Below are positions 44,993 through 52,720 of a stretch of DNA of 64,000 nucleotides, in pieces (positions within the stretch are counted from its first letter, which is position 1; every line of letters begins with the position of its first letter). The stretch covers positions 21,005 to 85,004 of the forward strand of contig JAOIUY010000010.1 of NCBI GenBank assembly GCA_028223755.1. Direction: 5' to 3'. The position numbers and the translations under genes were made by a program. The notes beneath the pieces are model-generated. The model was not told the DNA's origin. It saw nothing but the letters and a program-made list of their open reading frames with translations, and did not search any database. The stretch is from Pseudomonadales bacterium. Lineage in GTDB: Bacteria; Pseudomonadota; Gammaproteobacteria; Pseudomonadales; UBA7434.

Positions 44993-45970
44993 ATGAACAT
45001 TGATAGTGATGCTGTTGTTGAACCAAGCTTAATTCCTTTTCGCTGTTTTATAGCGTCTGCCTTATTTACGGTCTCATCGCTATTATTTTCTCCTTTGCTG
45101 TTAGCTCAAGTTGAAGTGGTCGAAGCGGAGCCTGTGGTGATCACCGACAGCCGCTATCCACAAAGTTCACAAGCGCGTGTCTCGGTGGCATCGGCTAATC
45201 ATGCAGTGGCTGCTATTAGTCATGATGCACCGCCTGCAATTGCATCTAATTCCGATACGTCAACCGCAGGGCTATTTGTTCAGTTACAGGATTTACAAGC
45301 TGAAGTCAGAGAGTTGCGTGGTTTGCTCGAGCAGCAAAATTATATTATCGAACAGCTCAGCCAAAAGCGTATGGACGATTATCTAGATCTTGATCGTCGT
45401 ATTGGTGAGTTAACGGTGTCATTAGCAAGTGCCAGTCGTCCTGTTCAAGCGGGTATCCAGCAAGCAGCCGATAAGCAGCCCGTCATCTCGAATGATTCCG
45501 CAACAAAAAAATATTCAACAGCCAGCGTATCGAGTGAAAATTCAAATAAGCCAATTGCAGTACCGTCTTCACCGCCGGTCGCTTCGAAAGCCGATGTGGC
45601 TAAGAAGGCTTATCGTGCCGCCTATCAGAAAGTCAAAGATCGTCAGTTTGATCAAGCGCGCGTATCTTTAGCGGCTTTTATTAGTGCTCATCCGCAATCG
45701 CATTACGTGCCTAACGCTTATTTTTGGCTGGGTGAGTTATATTATCTTGAGTCGGATTTGCCTAAGTCGAAACAATCATTTGATGCTTTGATTAAGCAAT
45801 ATCCAACTCACCGAAAAGTTGCTGATGCCAAATTCAAATTAGGTAAGGTTTATCATCAGCTTGGTGACAATGCCGCTGCACGTGAAATGTTAGAGTCGGT
45901 GTTAAATGATCATTCAGGCAGTACAGCTGCCAATCCTGCGCGCGAATATCTTAATAATAGTCTGCGCTAG
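44993..45970 (+). CDS. cpoB: Cell division coordinator CpoB (YbgF)
   Basis: A 325-residue periplasmic protein. The signal peptide ends near SPLLLAQ. A coiled coil (about 90-150: LQDLQAEVRELRGLLEQQN) serves for trimerisation, a low-complexity linker follows, and C-terminal TPR repeats occupy about 205-325 (YQKVKDRQFDQARVSLAAFI, ANAYFWLGELYYLESDLPKSK-like, KLGKVYHQLGDNAAAREML). CpoB couples Tol-Pal to peptidoglycan synthesis by PBP1B during constriction. It is the last gene of the tol-pal set, with queE 38 bp downstream. Confidence 0.92.
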   Translation: MNIDSDAVVEPSLIPFRCFIASALFTVSSLLFSPLLLAQVEVVEAEPVVITDSRYPQSSQARVSVASANHAVAAISHDAPPAIASNSDTSTAGLFVQLQDLQAEVRELRGLLEQQNYIIEQLSQKRMDDYLDLDRRIGELTVSLASASRPVQAGIQQAADKQPVISNDSATKKYSTASVSSENSNKPIAVPSSPPVASKADVAKKAYRAAYQKVKDRQFDQARVSLAAFISAHPQSHYVPNAYFWLGELYYLESDLPKSKQSFDALIKQYPTHRKVADAKFKLGKVYHQLGDNAAAREMLESVLNDHSGSTAANPAREYLNNSLR

Positions 45971-46008
45971 TTTTTTCAATCGAAAGTCTTCAACGGGTTA
46001 CATTCACA

Positions 46009-46728
46009 ATGGCTGATTCCAAGTCTAACCAATCTACTATGGTGTCAATAGCCAGTGATAAAACGCTGCGCCTCACAGAAATATTTTGTTCACTACAAGG
46101 TGAATCTTCTTGGGTTGGTTTACCTACAGTCTTTGTTCGTCTTACTGGCTGTCCGTTACGCTGTGTCTATTGCGATACTAGCTATTCCTTTCATGGCGGC
46201 GAATCATTGCCGATGGATGAAGTGCTTAGCCGGATTGAGTCTTATCAAACACAGCATGTTTGTGTCACTGGTGGTGAACCCTTGGCGCAAAAATCTTGTA
46301 TCAATTTGCTTAAAACGCTTTGTGATAAAGGCTATAAAGTATCGTTAGAAACCAGCGGTGCAATGGACATCGCTGATGTTGATGCGCGAGTTAAGCGTAT
46401 TGTCGATTTAAAGACGCCTGCTTCAAACGAGTTAGAGAAAAATCGCTACGAAAATATTGCGTTATTACAACGCCATGATGAAGTGAAATTTGTTATTTGT
46501 AATCGCAAAGATTACGACTGGGCTGTGAGTATGATTGAGCGTTATCAATTACACAGCAAAGTCGATAATATTTTGTTTTCGCCTGTATTTGATGTTGAAG
46601 GCGAAAGTGAGAGAGAGCAAGATTTTAACGAGCAGTGTCTAGCCGACTGGATTTTGGCAGATAAATTAGCTGTTCGAATGCAGCTGCAATTACATAAATT
46701 GATTTGGGGCAATCAGCCGGGACGATAA
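46009..46728 (+). CDS. queE: 7-carboxy-7-deazaguanine synthase
   Basis: A 239-residue radical-SAM enzyme of queuosine synthesis converting 6-carboxy-tetrahydropterin to 7-carboxy-7-deazaguanine. The start region [27 protein letters not shown] leads into the iron-sulfur CxxxCxxC motif, here [23 protein letters not shown] and LETSG are present. It lies 1 bp before queC and downstream of cpoB, the usual order in gammaproteobacteria. Confidence 0.96.
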   Translation: MADSKSNQSTMVSIASDKTLRLTEIFCSLQGESSWVGLPTVFVRLTGCPLRCVYCDTSYSFHGGESLPMDEVLSRIESYQTQHVCVTGGEPLAQKSCINLLKTLCDKGYKVSLETSGAMDIADVDARVKRIVDLKTPASNELEKNRYENIALLQRHDEVKFVICNRKDYDWAVSMIERYQLHSKVDNILFSPVFDVEGESEREQDFNEQCLADWILADKLAVRMQLQLHKLIWGNQPGR

Positions 46729-46729
46729 T

Positions 46730-47437
46730 ATGACAGCGATTGATTCTTCATTGGCTGGTTTACAGACTGCTAAAAAAGCGATTGTGTTAGTTTCAGGTGG
46801 TCTTGATTCGGCCACAGTGTTGGCAATAGCTATTGCCGATGGTTATGAATGCCATACGCTGAGTTTTGACTATGGGCAGCGACATCGAGCTGAATTACTA
46901 GCCGCCGAACAGTTGTCTGCTACCAGTGCGGCGGTCGAGCATCGCGTGATCAGCTTTGATTTAGGTGTGATTGGTGGTTCGGCGTTAACCGACTCCTCTA
47001 TTGATGTACCTGAGTCGCCAACTGAAGGTATTCCGGTTACTTATGTTCCGGCGCGAAATACGATTTTTTTAAGTTTTGCTTTGGGTTATGCAGAAGTAGT
47101 GGGTGCGAGCGCAATTTTTGTGGGTGTTAATGCGGTCGATTATTCGGGTTACCCCGATTGTCGCCCCGATTATATCTCAGCCTATCAAGTGATGGCTGAT
47201 TCAGCGACTAAGGCCGGTGTAGAAGGGCATGGCCCTAAAATTTATGCGCCTTTAATCGATATGAGTAAGGCTGACATTGTCACTGAGGGGATGCGGTTAG
47301 GGGTTGATTATGCTTTGACCGTATCGTGTTATCAGGCAGATTCTCAGGGTCGGGCTTGTGGTAAATGCGATAGTTGTCGATTGAGGGCCGAAGGATTTGA
47401 GAGTGCTGGCATAGCCGACCCAACGCGCTATGTTTAA
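46730..47437 (+). CDS. queC: 7-cyano-7-deazaguanine (preQ0) synthase
   Basis: A 235-residue ATP-dependent enzyme converting 7-carboxy-7-deazaguanine to preQ0. The PP-loop [16 protein letters not shown] binds [21 protein letters not shown] and [14 protein letters not shown] are QueC signatures. The zinc site is C-x8-C-x2-C-x2-C in [18 protein letters not shown]. It follows queE by 1 bp, and tRNA-Lys follows after about 210 bp. Confidence 0.97.
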   Translation: MTAIDSSLAGLQTAKKAIVLVSGGLDSATVLAIAIADGYECHTLSFDYGQRHRAELLAAEQLSATSAAVEHRVISFDLGVIGGSALTDSSIDVPESPTEGIPVTYVPARNTIFLSFALGYAEVVGASAIFVGVNAVDYSGYPDCRPDYISAYQVMADSATKAGVEGHGPKIYAPLIDMSKADIVTEGMRLGVDYALTVSCYQADSQGRACGKCDSCRLRAEGFESAGIADPTRYV

Positions 47438-47494
47438 TTGGCTGGGTGATCGGCGAATTAGTGCGAGATTCCCTTAATTTATCGTCAAAAAGCC

Positions 47495-47522
47495 TTGTGT
47501 TTTGCGTGCTGGCCGTTAATAT
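47495..47522 (+). promoter_or_regulatory. Putative tRNA-Lys promoter
   Basis: TTGTGT (47495-47500), a 16-bp spacer and TAATAT (47517-47522), followed by the GC-rich AGCGCCCC discriminator expected of stringently controlled stable-RNA genes. It lies about 125 bp before the tRNA. Confidence 0.4.
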
Positions 47523-47647
47523 AGCGCCCCTCTGATGAATCACCCTGTAGGCATTCGATCTGAACCGATAAGGTACTATCGTTTGTCATTTTGTAATCAG
47601 GTTGGAGTCAGAGAATCGCGCCAAGCCAAAGGCGCAAAAAAAGTTTC

Positions 47648-47723
47648 GGGTCGTTAGCTCAGTTGGTAGAGCAGTTGGCTTTTAATCAATTGGTCGCTGG
47701 TTCGAACCCAGCACGACCCACCA
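47648..47723 (+). tRNA. tRNA-Lys (anticodon TTT)
   Basis: A 76-nt cloverleaf. The acceptor arm GGGTCGT pairs with ACGACCC, with CCA encoded. The D arm is GCTC-AGTTGGTA-GAGC. The anticodon arm is GTTGG-CTTTTAA-TCAAT with anticodon TTT. The T arm is CTGG-TTCGAAC-CCAG. It is almost identical to E. coli tRNA-Lys; one anticodon-stem pair is G-T here. A terminator follows 10 bp later. Confidence 0.98.
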
Positions 47724-47732
47724 TTTAAATAA

Positions 47733-47762
47733 GGCTGCCTCATTATTGAGGTGGCCTTTTTT
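47733..47762 (+). terminator. Rho-independent terminator of tRNA-Lys
   Basis: GGCTGCCTCA pairs with TGAGGTGGCC (two G-T wobbles) over a TTAT loop and runs into TTTTTT. Confidence 0.88.
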
Positions 47763-48159
47763 AATCCTCAGCTTTATCCCTTCTAGTCGTCATTACTAAT
47801 TGTTTAAATTGTAATCAAGCGTCCTAACGTAACTGTTTAGCTTTGTTGTTTGATATGTCTGAGTTATTTGTTTATCCAGTCTTTCTGTATCGTGACATTG
47901 CGACAGTTATCAATGTAAACGATGAAAACTTCAGTATTAAAATTTCGCTTGCGCTGAAGAAATTGATAATGCTGTTTGAGTTTTCATAAAGCATTCATGC
48001 TCTATCTTAATCGTGTTCTTGGTGTATCTATTCTGGCTTATTTCTTCAGGGCTGCTCTGTTTTCTTACCACCAGCCAATATGTTATTGTTAATATCATTA
48101 GCTTCCGCTTCTTTTTGATGCCTTGCCCTATTTTTTACTTTTATTGAGACAAATACGCC
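47763..48159. other. Intergenic region, nothing recognised
   Basis: This 397-bp stretch between the tRNA terminator and the carboxyltransferase gene should hold that gene's promoter. I see no supported ORF, hairpin or repeat. Confidence 0.45.
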
Positions 48160-50277
48160 GTGAGCAACCAAACTAGTTTATCTCTTAAAGCTGTTTCAAA
48201 TGATAGCGTCAAACTCGGCTGGGTATTGCGCGATATGATGCAGTCTACCGGCGTGTGGACATTTAATCCTGCAGATTTGAAGAGCTTGGTTCAACAAGCA
48301 ATTAAAGTGGGTTTTTCAAGTCTTGAAATTGGTGGCGGCCAAAGTTATCAGATCGCGCTAGAGCATGGTGCGAACCCTTATCAAATTCTTCGTAACGCTA
48401 AAGCGGCTGTTGATGAAAGTGGTGCTGTTTTGCCTTTGCAGGTGTTATTACGTGGCGCTAATCAGCTAGGTTTTCAGCACTATGATTTAGCGATACAGAA
48501 AAAAAATATTGATCTATTAATTGACGCGGCTGGTGATGTTGATAAAAACAATACTCTGATTGTTCGTAATTTTGATGCACTTAATGATGCCGAGAATTTA
48601 CGTGTATCCATTACTTATATGGTCGAGCGTAATTTAAAAGCAGGTGCACTCAATGCAGAGGCATTATCGAATAATCTTCCTGCGGTCGAAAAAAATGTAC
48701 ATATACAAGCAGCGCTATCTTATGTGCAGCCGGCGAATGCGCATTCAGATGCTTGCTATAGCACTGAATACTATGTCAGCTATGCCAAAAAATTAATTGC
48801 CATTGCCGAGCAGGCGGGCGGACATTTAGATTCTTTATGTATTAAAGATATGAGTGGTCAATTAACCCCGGCCTTAACATCGGTGTTAGTCCCTGCATTA
48901 AAAGTGCTGGGCTTGCCAGTCTATCTGCATTGTCATAGCACGGATGAAGCAAAAGCTTTAGGAACACAAACCATTGCGGTTCAATGTGGTATTGATGGCA
49001 TTGAAGTTGCGGTTGAGCCGCTCGCTGGTGGTGCCTCGCATAATGATATTGAAAATTTATGCTACCTTGATGGCATTATTGCCACTGACCATGAAGCGAT
49101 TGCTGCACTTAAAAGAAACTTAGCGAAAATTTTTGGTGAGCGAGCACGCTTGCGTAAAGACACCGCAATTCCATTAGCGACACTTAAGAAATTAGTTAGT
49201 TTAGGTATTCCTGGTGGCGCGATTCCCTTTATTGTTAAAGATCTACAGGCCAATGTTTGTAGTATGTTTGGTGTCGAGTTGGATGAAGCCTTGGTTTTAT
49301 TTGAAGAAGAATTATTAAGTATTCAAACAAGGCTCGGTTTTGTGCCGCTGGTTACGCCAACGGCTGATATTATTGCCAAGCAAACGATTAAAAGTTTGGG
49401 TAATCGGCAGCGCTCGGCAGCGTATCAGTTAGTCGACCCGCGCTTTTGTCGATTGGTTTTGGGTCACTACGGACAAGTTGTCAATCATGCGACAGATAAA
49501 AGCATAATGATCGATCCCGCGCTGGTGACAGAGATTAAAGATTACTGTGCCGCGATTGATCTTGATGGTGATGGTTTGCGAAACAAAGCTGGCCGCGTTT
49601 ATCCCAACCCTGAAGTGTTAACTGAGCATCCTGCCGCTTTAAGAGTTGATCATGACGAAGAGGGCGTTGCTGAATATATTGCCGACTTATTTAGTCGTTA
49701 TCCACAGTCTTGCAGAAATTTCGCTTTGCGGGATGAGTCGATGATGATGCACATTATGCGTCCGGCGGGTAAGACAGATCGTTTGTTAACGCAAAATATT
49801 TTACGTCCCACCGAAAATCGTTTGCGAATTATTTTAGATAACACTTTGCATTTGTTGCCAGGTAAAGATATTCCTGAATCGCGCGAGCAATTGGCCGATG
49901 AAACTACCGATAATTTATTGTTAGATGCTCTGGGTGACTATGATGGTATTGTCGCTAGTATTCAGGAGCTAGTACTTGATGGTGATCAAGAGACCATTCG
50001 TCTGCGACTCGATGAAAAAATGAAAGAAGTGATTGATCCTATTTGTGAGGTCAACACGGAGGCTAAGAATAATCGTTATTATATTGAGCGCCGATTTGTC
50101 GCGTTATTTGCGGCTGCGGTGTTTTGGGATTTACAGCGTGTCTGTCGTCGAACCGGTGCTGATTCTCGTGATGATACCGATGAAATGACTGCGAGAAAGT
50201 TGGATCGAATTATTTCGTCAACGTTAAGAAAGCGCCAACGTGAAGGACGAGGGCCAGCGCAGAGCTATTTATCATAG
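48160..50277 (+). CDS. OadA/PycB-like carboxyltransferase-domain protein without a biotin domain
   Basis: A 705-residue protein. Residues 18-270 resemble the HMGL-like TIM barrel of oxaloacetate decarboxylase alpha / pyruvate carboxylase B. The carbamylated-lysine motif is present (Lys229 in CIKDMSGQLTP), as are the His-x-His metal ligands (257/259 in YLHCHST). The first metal-ligand Asp of the D-x-x-L-R-D signature is glycine here (Gly20, LGWVLRDMMQS). A PYC_OADA-type domain follows (about 285-460: GIPGGAIPFIVKDL, LGFVPLVTPTADIIAKQ). The C-terminal 230 residues are unfamiliar, and no MKM biotinyl motif or Pro/Ala linker is seen. It is either an altered transcarboxylase working with a separate biotin carrier or a repurposed homologue. 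GTG start. Confidence 0.75.
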   Translation: MSNQTSLSLKAVSNDSVKLGWVLRDMMQSTGVWTFNPADLKSLVQQAIKVGFSSLEIGGGQSYQIALEHGANPYQILRNAKAAVDESGAVLPLQVLLRGANQLGFQHYDLAIQKKNIDLLIDAAGDVDKNNTLIVRNFDALNDAENLRVSITYMVERNLKAGALNAEALSNNLPAVEKNVHIQAALSYVQPANAHSDACYSTEYYVSYAKKLIAIAEQAGGHLDSLCIKDMSGQLTPALTSVLVPALKVLGLPVYLHCHSTDEAKALGTQTIAVQCGIDGIEVAVEPLAGGASHNDIENLCYLDGIIATDHEAIAALKRNLAKIFGERARLRKDTAIPLATLKKLVSLGIPGGAIPFIVKDLQANVCSMFGVELDEALVLFEEELLSIQTRLGFVPLVTPTADIIAKQTIKSLGNRQRSAAYQLVDPRFCRLVLGHYGQVVNHATDKSIMIDPALVTEIKDYCAAIDLDGDGLRNKAGRVYPNPEVLTEHPAALRVDHDEEGVAEYIADLFSRYPQSCRNFALRDESMMMHIMRPAGKTDRLLTQNILRPTENRLRIILDNTLHLLPGKDIPESREQLADETTDNLLLDALGDYDGIVASIQELVLDGDQETIRLRLDEKMKEVIDPICEVNTEAKNNRYYIERRFVALFAAAVFWDLQRVCRRTGADSRDDTDEMTARKLDRIISSTLRKRQREGRGPAQSYLS

Positions 50278-50304
50278 CTGCTGCGCTAGTATATCGAGAT
50301 TTAT

Positions 50305-51324
50305 TTAAGCAGCATCTAACTCAACAATAACTTTTGCATTGTCTAGCATGCGGTTAGAGAAACCCCATTCGTTATCGTACCAACCTAACACTTTCACACA
50401 ATTGCCAATCACTTTAGTTTGCGAGCTATCAAAAATACATGACGCTGGGTTGTGATTGAAGTCAGAAGAAACAAGCGGTAACTCATTCACGTCAAGAATA
50501 TCACTTAACTCATTTTCAGCGGCTGAAGTTAAAATAGCATTAACTTCTTCTGCAGTGGTTGCCTTAGTTGATTGAAAAGTAAAATCGACGAGTGATGTGT
50601 TGATAACAGGTACTCTAACCGCTAAGCCATCGAGCTTACCTTGCAATGAAGGAATAACCTGACCAATGGCGCTAGCAGCACCCGTTTTAGTTGGGATCAT
50701 TGAATGTGTTGCCGAGCGGGCGCGACGTAAATCAGTGTGGTAAACATCGGTTAACACTTGGTCGTTGGTATACGAGTGAATAGTATTTGCCAATCCAGAT
50801 TCAATACCGACAGTATTATTTAACGCATAGGCTAATGGTGCCAAGCAGTTAGTGGTGCAAGAAGCGTTAGAAATAATTTTATCGTCTGCAGTAAGGATCG
50901 AGTGGTTTACACCATAAACAACCATTGCATCTAAGTCGGTGCCAGGCGCAGAAATTAATACGCGTTTTGCGCCAGCTTCAAGGTGTTGGCCAGCAGCCGA
51001 GCGAGAAGTGAATAACCCCGTACACTCCATCACTAAGTCGATATTCATATCGGCCCATGGCAATGCTTTTGGATCACGTTCAGCTAATACGCGAATGGGG
51101 TCACCATTAACAACAATGTCCTGACCTTTAACTTCTACATCGCCGGCAAACTGGCCGTGAGCTGTATCGTATTTTAATAAGTGTGCGTTGATATCAACAG
51201 AGCCTAGGTCGTTGATAGCAACAATGGTGTAAGGCAGTGAATGGCCTTGCGCTTTTCTTTCATAAAAAGCTCTAAGAACATTACGGCCGATACGGCCGAA
51301 GCCGTTGATAGCGATGCGGTACAT
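50305..51324 (-). CDS. gap: Glyceraldehyde-3-phosphate dehydrogenase, type I
   Basis: A 339-residue enzyme of glycolysis/gluconeogenesis. The Rossmann start is [21 protein letters not shown]. Asp in VAINDL is typical of NAD preference. The catalytic ASCTTNC motif, HSYTNDQ and [15 protein letters not shown], and the C-terminal [14 protein letters not shown] are present. Erythrose-4-phosphate dehydrogenase is a related alternative, but the HSYTNDQ and catalytic-region residues fit GAPDH better. Two HexR-box sequences lie upstream and hexR is the next gene, so repression by HexR is expected. Confidence 0.92.
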   Translation of the reverse strand: MYRIAINGFGRIGRNVLRAFYERKAQGHSLPYTIVAINDLGSVDINAHLLKYDTAHGQFAGDVEVKGQDIVVNGDPIRVLAERDPKALPWADMNIDLVMECTGLFTSRSAAGQHLEAGAKRVLISAPGTDLDAMVVYGVNHSILTADDKIISNASCTTNCLAPLAYALNNTVGIESGLANTIHSYTNDQVLTDVYHTDLRRARSATHSMIPTKTGAASAIGQVIPSLQGKLDGLAVRVPVINTSLVDFTFQSTKATTAEEVNAILTSAAENELSDILDVNELPLVSSDFNHNPASCIFDSSQTKVIGNCVKVLGWYDNEWGFSNRMLDNAKVIVELDAA

Positions 51325-51401
51325 GGGATCTCCTGCTGAGATATATTAGCGTTATTTTATGGAGTGGCCGACGGAAGCGGACAATCAAATCAGATGGCTA
51401 G

Positions 51402-51416
51402 AGTAATAAAATTACA
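51402..51416. promoter_or_regulatory. Putative HexR box (proximal)
   Basis: AGTAATAAAATTACA matches the inverted consensus TGTAATNNNATTACA except for the first base. It lies 78 bp before the gap start codon. Confidence 0.6.
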
Positions 51417-51453
51417 TGTATTGTGCAATCTCTGGCGAATGAAAATGATTGAA

Positions 51454-51468
51454 TGTAATTTTATTACA
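51454..51468. promoter_or_regulatory. Putative HexR box (distal)
   Basis: TGTAATTTTATTACA is a near-perfect palindrome fitting the HexR operator TGTAATTWWATTACA. It is 52 bp (about five helical turns) from the proximal box, so cooperative binding or looping is possible. Confidence 0.75.
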
Positions 51469-51489
51469 TAAAAGAGAGGGTTTTTTATA

Positions 51490-51517
51490 CGAAAAGCAAA
51501 GCATGTTTGCCTTGCTT
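51490..51517 (-). terminator. Terminator of hexR
   Basis: On the minus strand AAGCAAGGCA pairs with TGCTTTGCTT (one G-T) over an AACA loop and ends in TTTTC. It separates hexR from the gap operators. Confidence 0.5.
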
Positions 51518-51570
51518 GACGGGTTTGTGTGGAAGGATTGAATAAGAGCGAGTGCTTATTAGATTAAAAA

Positions 51571-52413
51571 TTAAAGTACGGGCTTTTTAGTTTCGGCTAC
51601 TGATGCTTTGACGCGGAGGAGGTGGTCGGCGAAGGCGCCGCCCATTTGTAGTGCAACACCTGATGCAAGTATATCGATAAGAGATAGCTGGGCGATACGC
51701 GATGTCATGGGTGTGTACATATCGGTATCTTCATCGTTGCCGACGGCGAGTACTGTATCGCAATGATTGGCAAGCGGTGAGTCGAGGCTGGTAATGCCGA
51801 TAATACTGGCTTCGGTAGTGGCGGCAATATTGGCGGCATCAATTACCGAGTGTGTTCGGCCAGTGTAAGAAATAAAAACAGCGACGTCGTTTTTAGTTAA
51901 GCCGGTTGCGATAATTCGCTGGTTTAATACATCGACATGCGCAATGGCAGGCTTTTTAAAGCGTAGAAACTTATGTTGTGCATCGAGTGCTACCGAGCCA
52001 GACGCGCCATGGCCAAAAAAGTAAATGGCTTTTGCATTGGTTAGCATTGATATTGCCGAGGCGAGTGTGGCGGTATCACAGGCTTCTTGTGCCATCGCGA
52101 GGCTGGCATGGGTGGAGTCGAACACTTTGCTAACGATATCGCTAACACTGTCATTAAAATCAATATTACGAGCGATTTTGCCTTTAGTACTGGATAACTC
52201 GCCCGATAGTTTTACTTTAAAGTCAGGGTAGCCTTTACAGCCTAGCGAGCGGCATAGACGGTTAACACTGGGTTCGCTGACGCTGGCACGTCTTGCTAAT
52301 TCGGCAATCGGCAAACTTAAGGCGGCCTCTGGGTCGGCAAGAATGGCATCAGCAACCTGTTGAGCTGTTTTGCTGAATGTTTTGCGGTTGTTTAATTGCT
52401 GAAGCAAGCCCAT
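51571..52413 (-). CDS. hexR: Transcriptional regulator HexR (RpiR family)
   Basis: A 280-residue regulator of central carbon metabolism. The N-terminal RpiR helix-turn-helix (about 1-77: QVADAILADPEAALSLPIAELARRASVSEPSVNRLCRSLG) is followed by a SIS sugar-phosphate-binding domain (about 120-250: AIYFFGHGASGSVALDAQHKFLR, AVFISYTGRTHSVIDAANIA). HexR binds KDPG, which releases it from DNA. The gene lies directly upstream of gap on the same strand, separated by a terminator and two HexR-like boxes. Confidence 0.93.
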   Translation of the reverse strand: MGLLQQLNNRKTFSKTAQQVADAILADPEAALSLPIAELARRASVSEPSVNRLCRSLGCKGYPDFKVKLSGELSSTKGKIARNIDFNDSVSDIVSKVFDSTHASLAMAQEACDTATLASAISMLTNAKAIYFFGHGASGSVALDAQHKFLRFKKPAIAHVDVLNQRIIATGLTKNDVAVFISYTGRTHSVIDAANIAATTEASIIGITSLDSPLANHCDTVLAVGNDEDTDMYTPMTSRIAQLSLIDILASGVALQMGGAFADHLLRVKASVAETKKPVL

Positions 52414-52579
52414 GGGGACAGATACCCGTGTGAAATTGATGCGAGCATCCTAGCTCAGGTATTGAAATTTGTCGAGAATAGCGCGTTTTCAGCGCTTTTT
52501 TAGCTAGCCGCTTTAAGATGAACTGGTTATAGAGAATGACTGTATTAAGGTGCAGAAAATAAAGACTGATACAGACTTT

Positions 52580-52608
52580 TTGTTTACCTTTATACTGCTT
52601 GCTATGAT
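52580..52608 (+). promoter_or_regulatory. Putative sigma70 promoter of the octaheme cytochrome gene
   Basis: TTGTTT (52580-52585), a 17-bp spacer and TATGAT (52603-52608), about 110 bp before the TTG start at 52721. It lies in the 307-bp divergent spacer 52414-52720, which also holds a small dyad AGTGTGATAATCACT near 52642. No ORF is supported there. Confidence 0.55.
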
Positions 52609-52720
52609 AATGACTGCCGCTTGTTTGATGGTAGCTATTCAGTGTGATAATCACTATTTCCCATGATAAGAGCTATAAATAATCGTTAGCTATACAGAAG
52701 GCTTTTTAGGAATCAACCCT

